Part shown: in pieces, positions 62,735 through 64,000 of the stretch
Layout of the letters: every line of letters begins with the position of its first letter
Position numbering within the stretch: the first letter of the stretch is position 1
Assembly: GCA_910579165.1 (NCBI GenBank)
Contig: CAJTTF010000001.1
Coordinates: 124,001 to 188,000, forward strand
Reading direction: 5' to 3'
DNA: 64,000 bases
Origin: an uncultured Atopobiaceae bacterium
GTDB lineage: Bacteria > Actinomycetota > Coriobacteriia > Coriobacteriales > Atopobiaceae
The notes under the pieces: generated by a model
Told to the model about the DNA's origin: nothing
The model's database searches: none
Seen by the model: only the letters and a program-made list of their open reading frames with translations
Position numbers and translations under genes: made by a program

Positions 62735-64000
62735 ATGGACCCGTCTCTACAACGGCATCAGCAAGTTTTTTTCGATACAATATATTCTATGAAAAGAAGG
62801 AAAACGCCGTATAAAATCACGGTCATTACTCCGCTTCATGACACGGATCCTAAAGTGTTTGAGCGCGCACACCAATCAATGCTCAAGCAGACGTACGGGT
62901 TTGAAAACATTGAGTGGATTGTGGTGCTGCATAACTGCAACGATGCCACCAAGGCATACGTTTCAGAGCTTCTCGGCACATATAAAAACGTGATTCTGGA
63001 AGTTTTGGATAACGAAATCTACACGCCTTCCAGCCCAAGAAATTATGCCTTCCCGCTTGCGCATGGTGAGTTTGTTGGTTACCTGGATGCTGATGATGCC
63101 TATACTCCTACCTGTCTAGAGCGCGCCCTTGAAGCCATTGAACGCAATGATGCTGACATTGTTTCATTTAGAAGAGAGTACGAGACAGAAGATCCCTCAG
63201 AGCAAATTCTGAATGAGATTGTCTTGTGGGATCAAACAAAAAAAGAGATTGTAGTTTCGCCTGAAACCTGGGACGACACAAAAATCTTTTGCGGCATTTG
63301 GGGGATCGTAACATCAAAACTCTATCGCCGCAGTTTTCTCGAAGAGCAGCATTTGGAGTTCGATTATGACATTCCTTTTGCCGAAGGCTTTGCCTTTAAC
63401 ATGCAGGCGTATGTACGGGCACGTCGCATTTGCTTCCTGCCGCAGTTTATTGGCTACACTTACTATATCCATAAGGGCTCGCTCGTTCAGGATACCAATA
63501 AGGATCCCCACGAGCTTATCGCCTATGCGCGTGGTTTTAAGAAAATGTTTGATGCGGGGCTCGCTGAGGATATCTACATGAATGACATCATGACGAGCAT
63601 TCTTTATCACATGTCCTGGTTTATTTCTAAGAACAAGGATATGACCGACGAGACCCTGAAAGAGATTCAAGAGATTCTCTCGCCCTATGTTTCACGTTTG
63701 GAGCCCCTTCCCGTTTCTAAGCTCTATTCATCGCAAGATTCAAATTTGCGGTTCACCTTTACACGAGCAACGCTGATGAATCCTCGCGATAAGCGCGCAC
63801 ATCATCCTTTGATGCTTCTCGATTCGGCAGATGAGAAAAACACGAGGCAAGAACAGGTGCTGGAGCGCCTTATACGTGCGGGCCAGGGGACGGATTTGGG
63901 CAAGCGCTACAAGTTCTCTCATGTTTTTTCTATCGAAGAATTTCAGAATTCTGTGCCTCTTTTGGATTATGAGTTCTATCGCCCCATGATTGATCTTATG
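62735..64000 (+). CDS. Glycosyltransferase family 2 fused to a GH3-like acyl-adenylase domain (3' end outside window)
   Basis: An open frame of 422 codons that runs off the window. Residues 26-300 form a GT2 domain: ITVITPLHDTDPKVFERAHQ at the start, IEWIVVLHNCNDATK, GEFVGYLDADDAYTP with the DxDD metal motif, and a FAEGFAFNMQAYVRARR segment. From about residue 369 the sequence changes to RQEQVLERLIRAGQGTDLGK, then YKFSHVFSIEEFQNSVPLLD and YEFYRPMIDL, the opening of the GH3 (auxin-responsive, acyl-adenylate/amidase) family. A fusion joining sugar transfer and acyl activation suggests acylated-glycan synthesis. The ATG at 62735 lacks a Shine-Dalgarno; the ATG at 62789 is an alternative. Confidence 0.72.
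   Translation, partial: MDPSLQRHQQVFFDTIYSMKRRKTPYKITVITPLHDTDPKVFERAHQSMLKQTYGFENIEWIVVLHNCNDATKAYVSELLGTYKNVILEVLDNEIYTPSSPRNYAFPLAHGEFVGYLDADDAYTPTCLERALEAIERNDADIVSFRREYETEDPSEQILNEIVLWDQTKKEIVVSPETWDDTKIFCGIWGIVTSKLYRRSFLEEQHLEFDYDIPFAEGFAFNMQAYVRARRICFLPQFIGYTYYIHKGSLVQDTNKDPHELIAYARGFKKMFDAGLAEDIYMNDIMTSILYHMSWFISKNKDMTDETLKEIQEILSPYVSRLEPLPVSKLYSSQDSNLRFTFTRATLMNPRDKRAHHPLMLLDSADEKNTRQEQVLERLIRAGQGTDLGKRYKFSHVFSIEEFQNSVPLLDYEFYRPMIDLM

Overview
The window looks like a chromosomal segment of a low-to-mid GC member of the Coriobacteriia (Actinomycetota), most likely the Atopobium/Lancefieldella/Olsenella group. This is inferred from gene content: a bacterial PTH2 peptidyl-tRNA hydrolase, an NRAMP-related magnesium transporter of the type characterised from Eggerthella lenta, a double-cubane-type 2-hydroxyacyl-CoA dehydratase component, LPXTG surface proteins with BspA-like repeats, and PTS plus fermentative enzymes. 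I could not test this by alignment. No phage, insertion sequence, rRNA or CRISPR array is visible.

Layout. 1-8.7 kb: start of asnS, a QueT transporter, a glycosyltransferase, a phosphodiesterase, trxA, a PAP2 phosphatase, pgi, a protein with a cyanophycin-synthetase-like N-terminal domain, and a YtxH protein. 8.8-18.2 kb: a membrane-anchored NodB deacetylase, an MgtE-like sensor/membrane protein overlapping an NRAMP-related Mg transporter, an MFS exporter, a GH13 amylase and a CDF metal exporter. 18.5-29.2 kb: PTH2, a 2-hydroxyacyl-CoA dehydratase component, membrane proteins, a DUF2974 hydrolase, a three-gene acyltransferase/esterase/zinc-ribbon operon, a ferredoxin-like protein and ychF. 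29.2-31 kb: an LPXTG-type BspA-like protein behind a poly-G promoter. 32-39 kb: fruK, a lone PTS EIIA, tRNA-Lys and tRNA-His, two divergent ATP-grasp enzymes, and ptsH-ptsI. 39.1-45.7 kb: seven tandem paralogous secreted proteins of a family I do not recognise, the most striking block of the window. 45.8-53.5 kb: tRNA-Pro, tRNA-Gly, an APC permease, tRNA-Leu, an MFS protein, a second PAP2 protein, a trigger factor without its PPIase domain, a GNAT and a nitroreductase. 53.8-55.7 kb: a second BspA-like LPXTG protein with a (TC)16 tract at its 5' end. 56-64 kb: a FucO-like dehydrogenase, a PQ-loop protein, an isochorismatase-family hydrolase, carB, a C39 peptidase and a glycosyltransferase-GH3 fusion that runs off the end.

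Themes. (1) Surface variability: two LPXTG proteins each carry a simple-sequence tract placed where slippage should switch them, one in a promoter spacer and one in the signal-peptide region. Related nested hairpin elements follow both. (2) Expansion of a secreted family by tandem and segmental duplication, with duplicated terminators and leaders. (3) Many intergenic gaps hold decayed direct repeats of 16-89 bp, several of them copies of the end or start of the adjacent gene, so tandem duplication at gene boundaries seems frequent in this genome. (4) A likely Mg2+ module (MgtE-like sensor plus NRAMP-related transporter).
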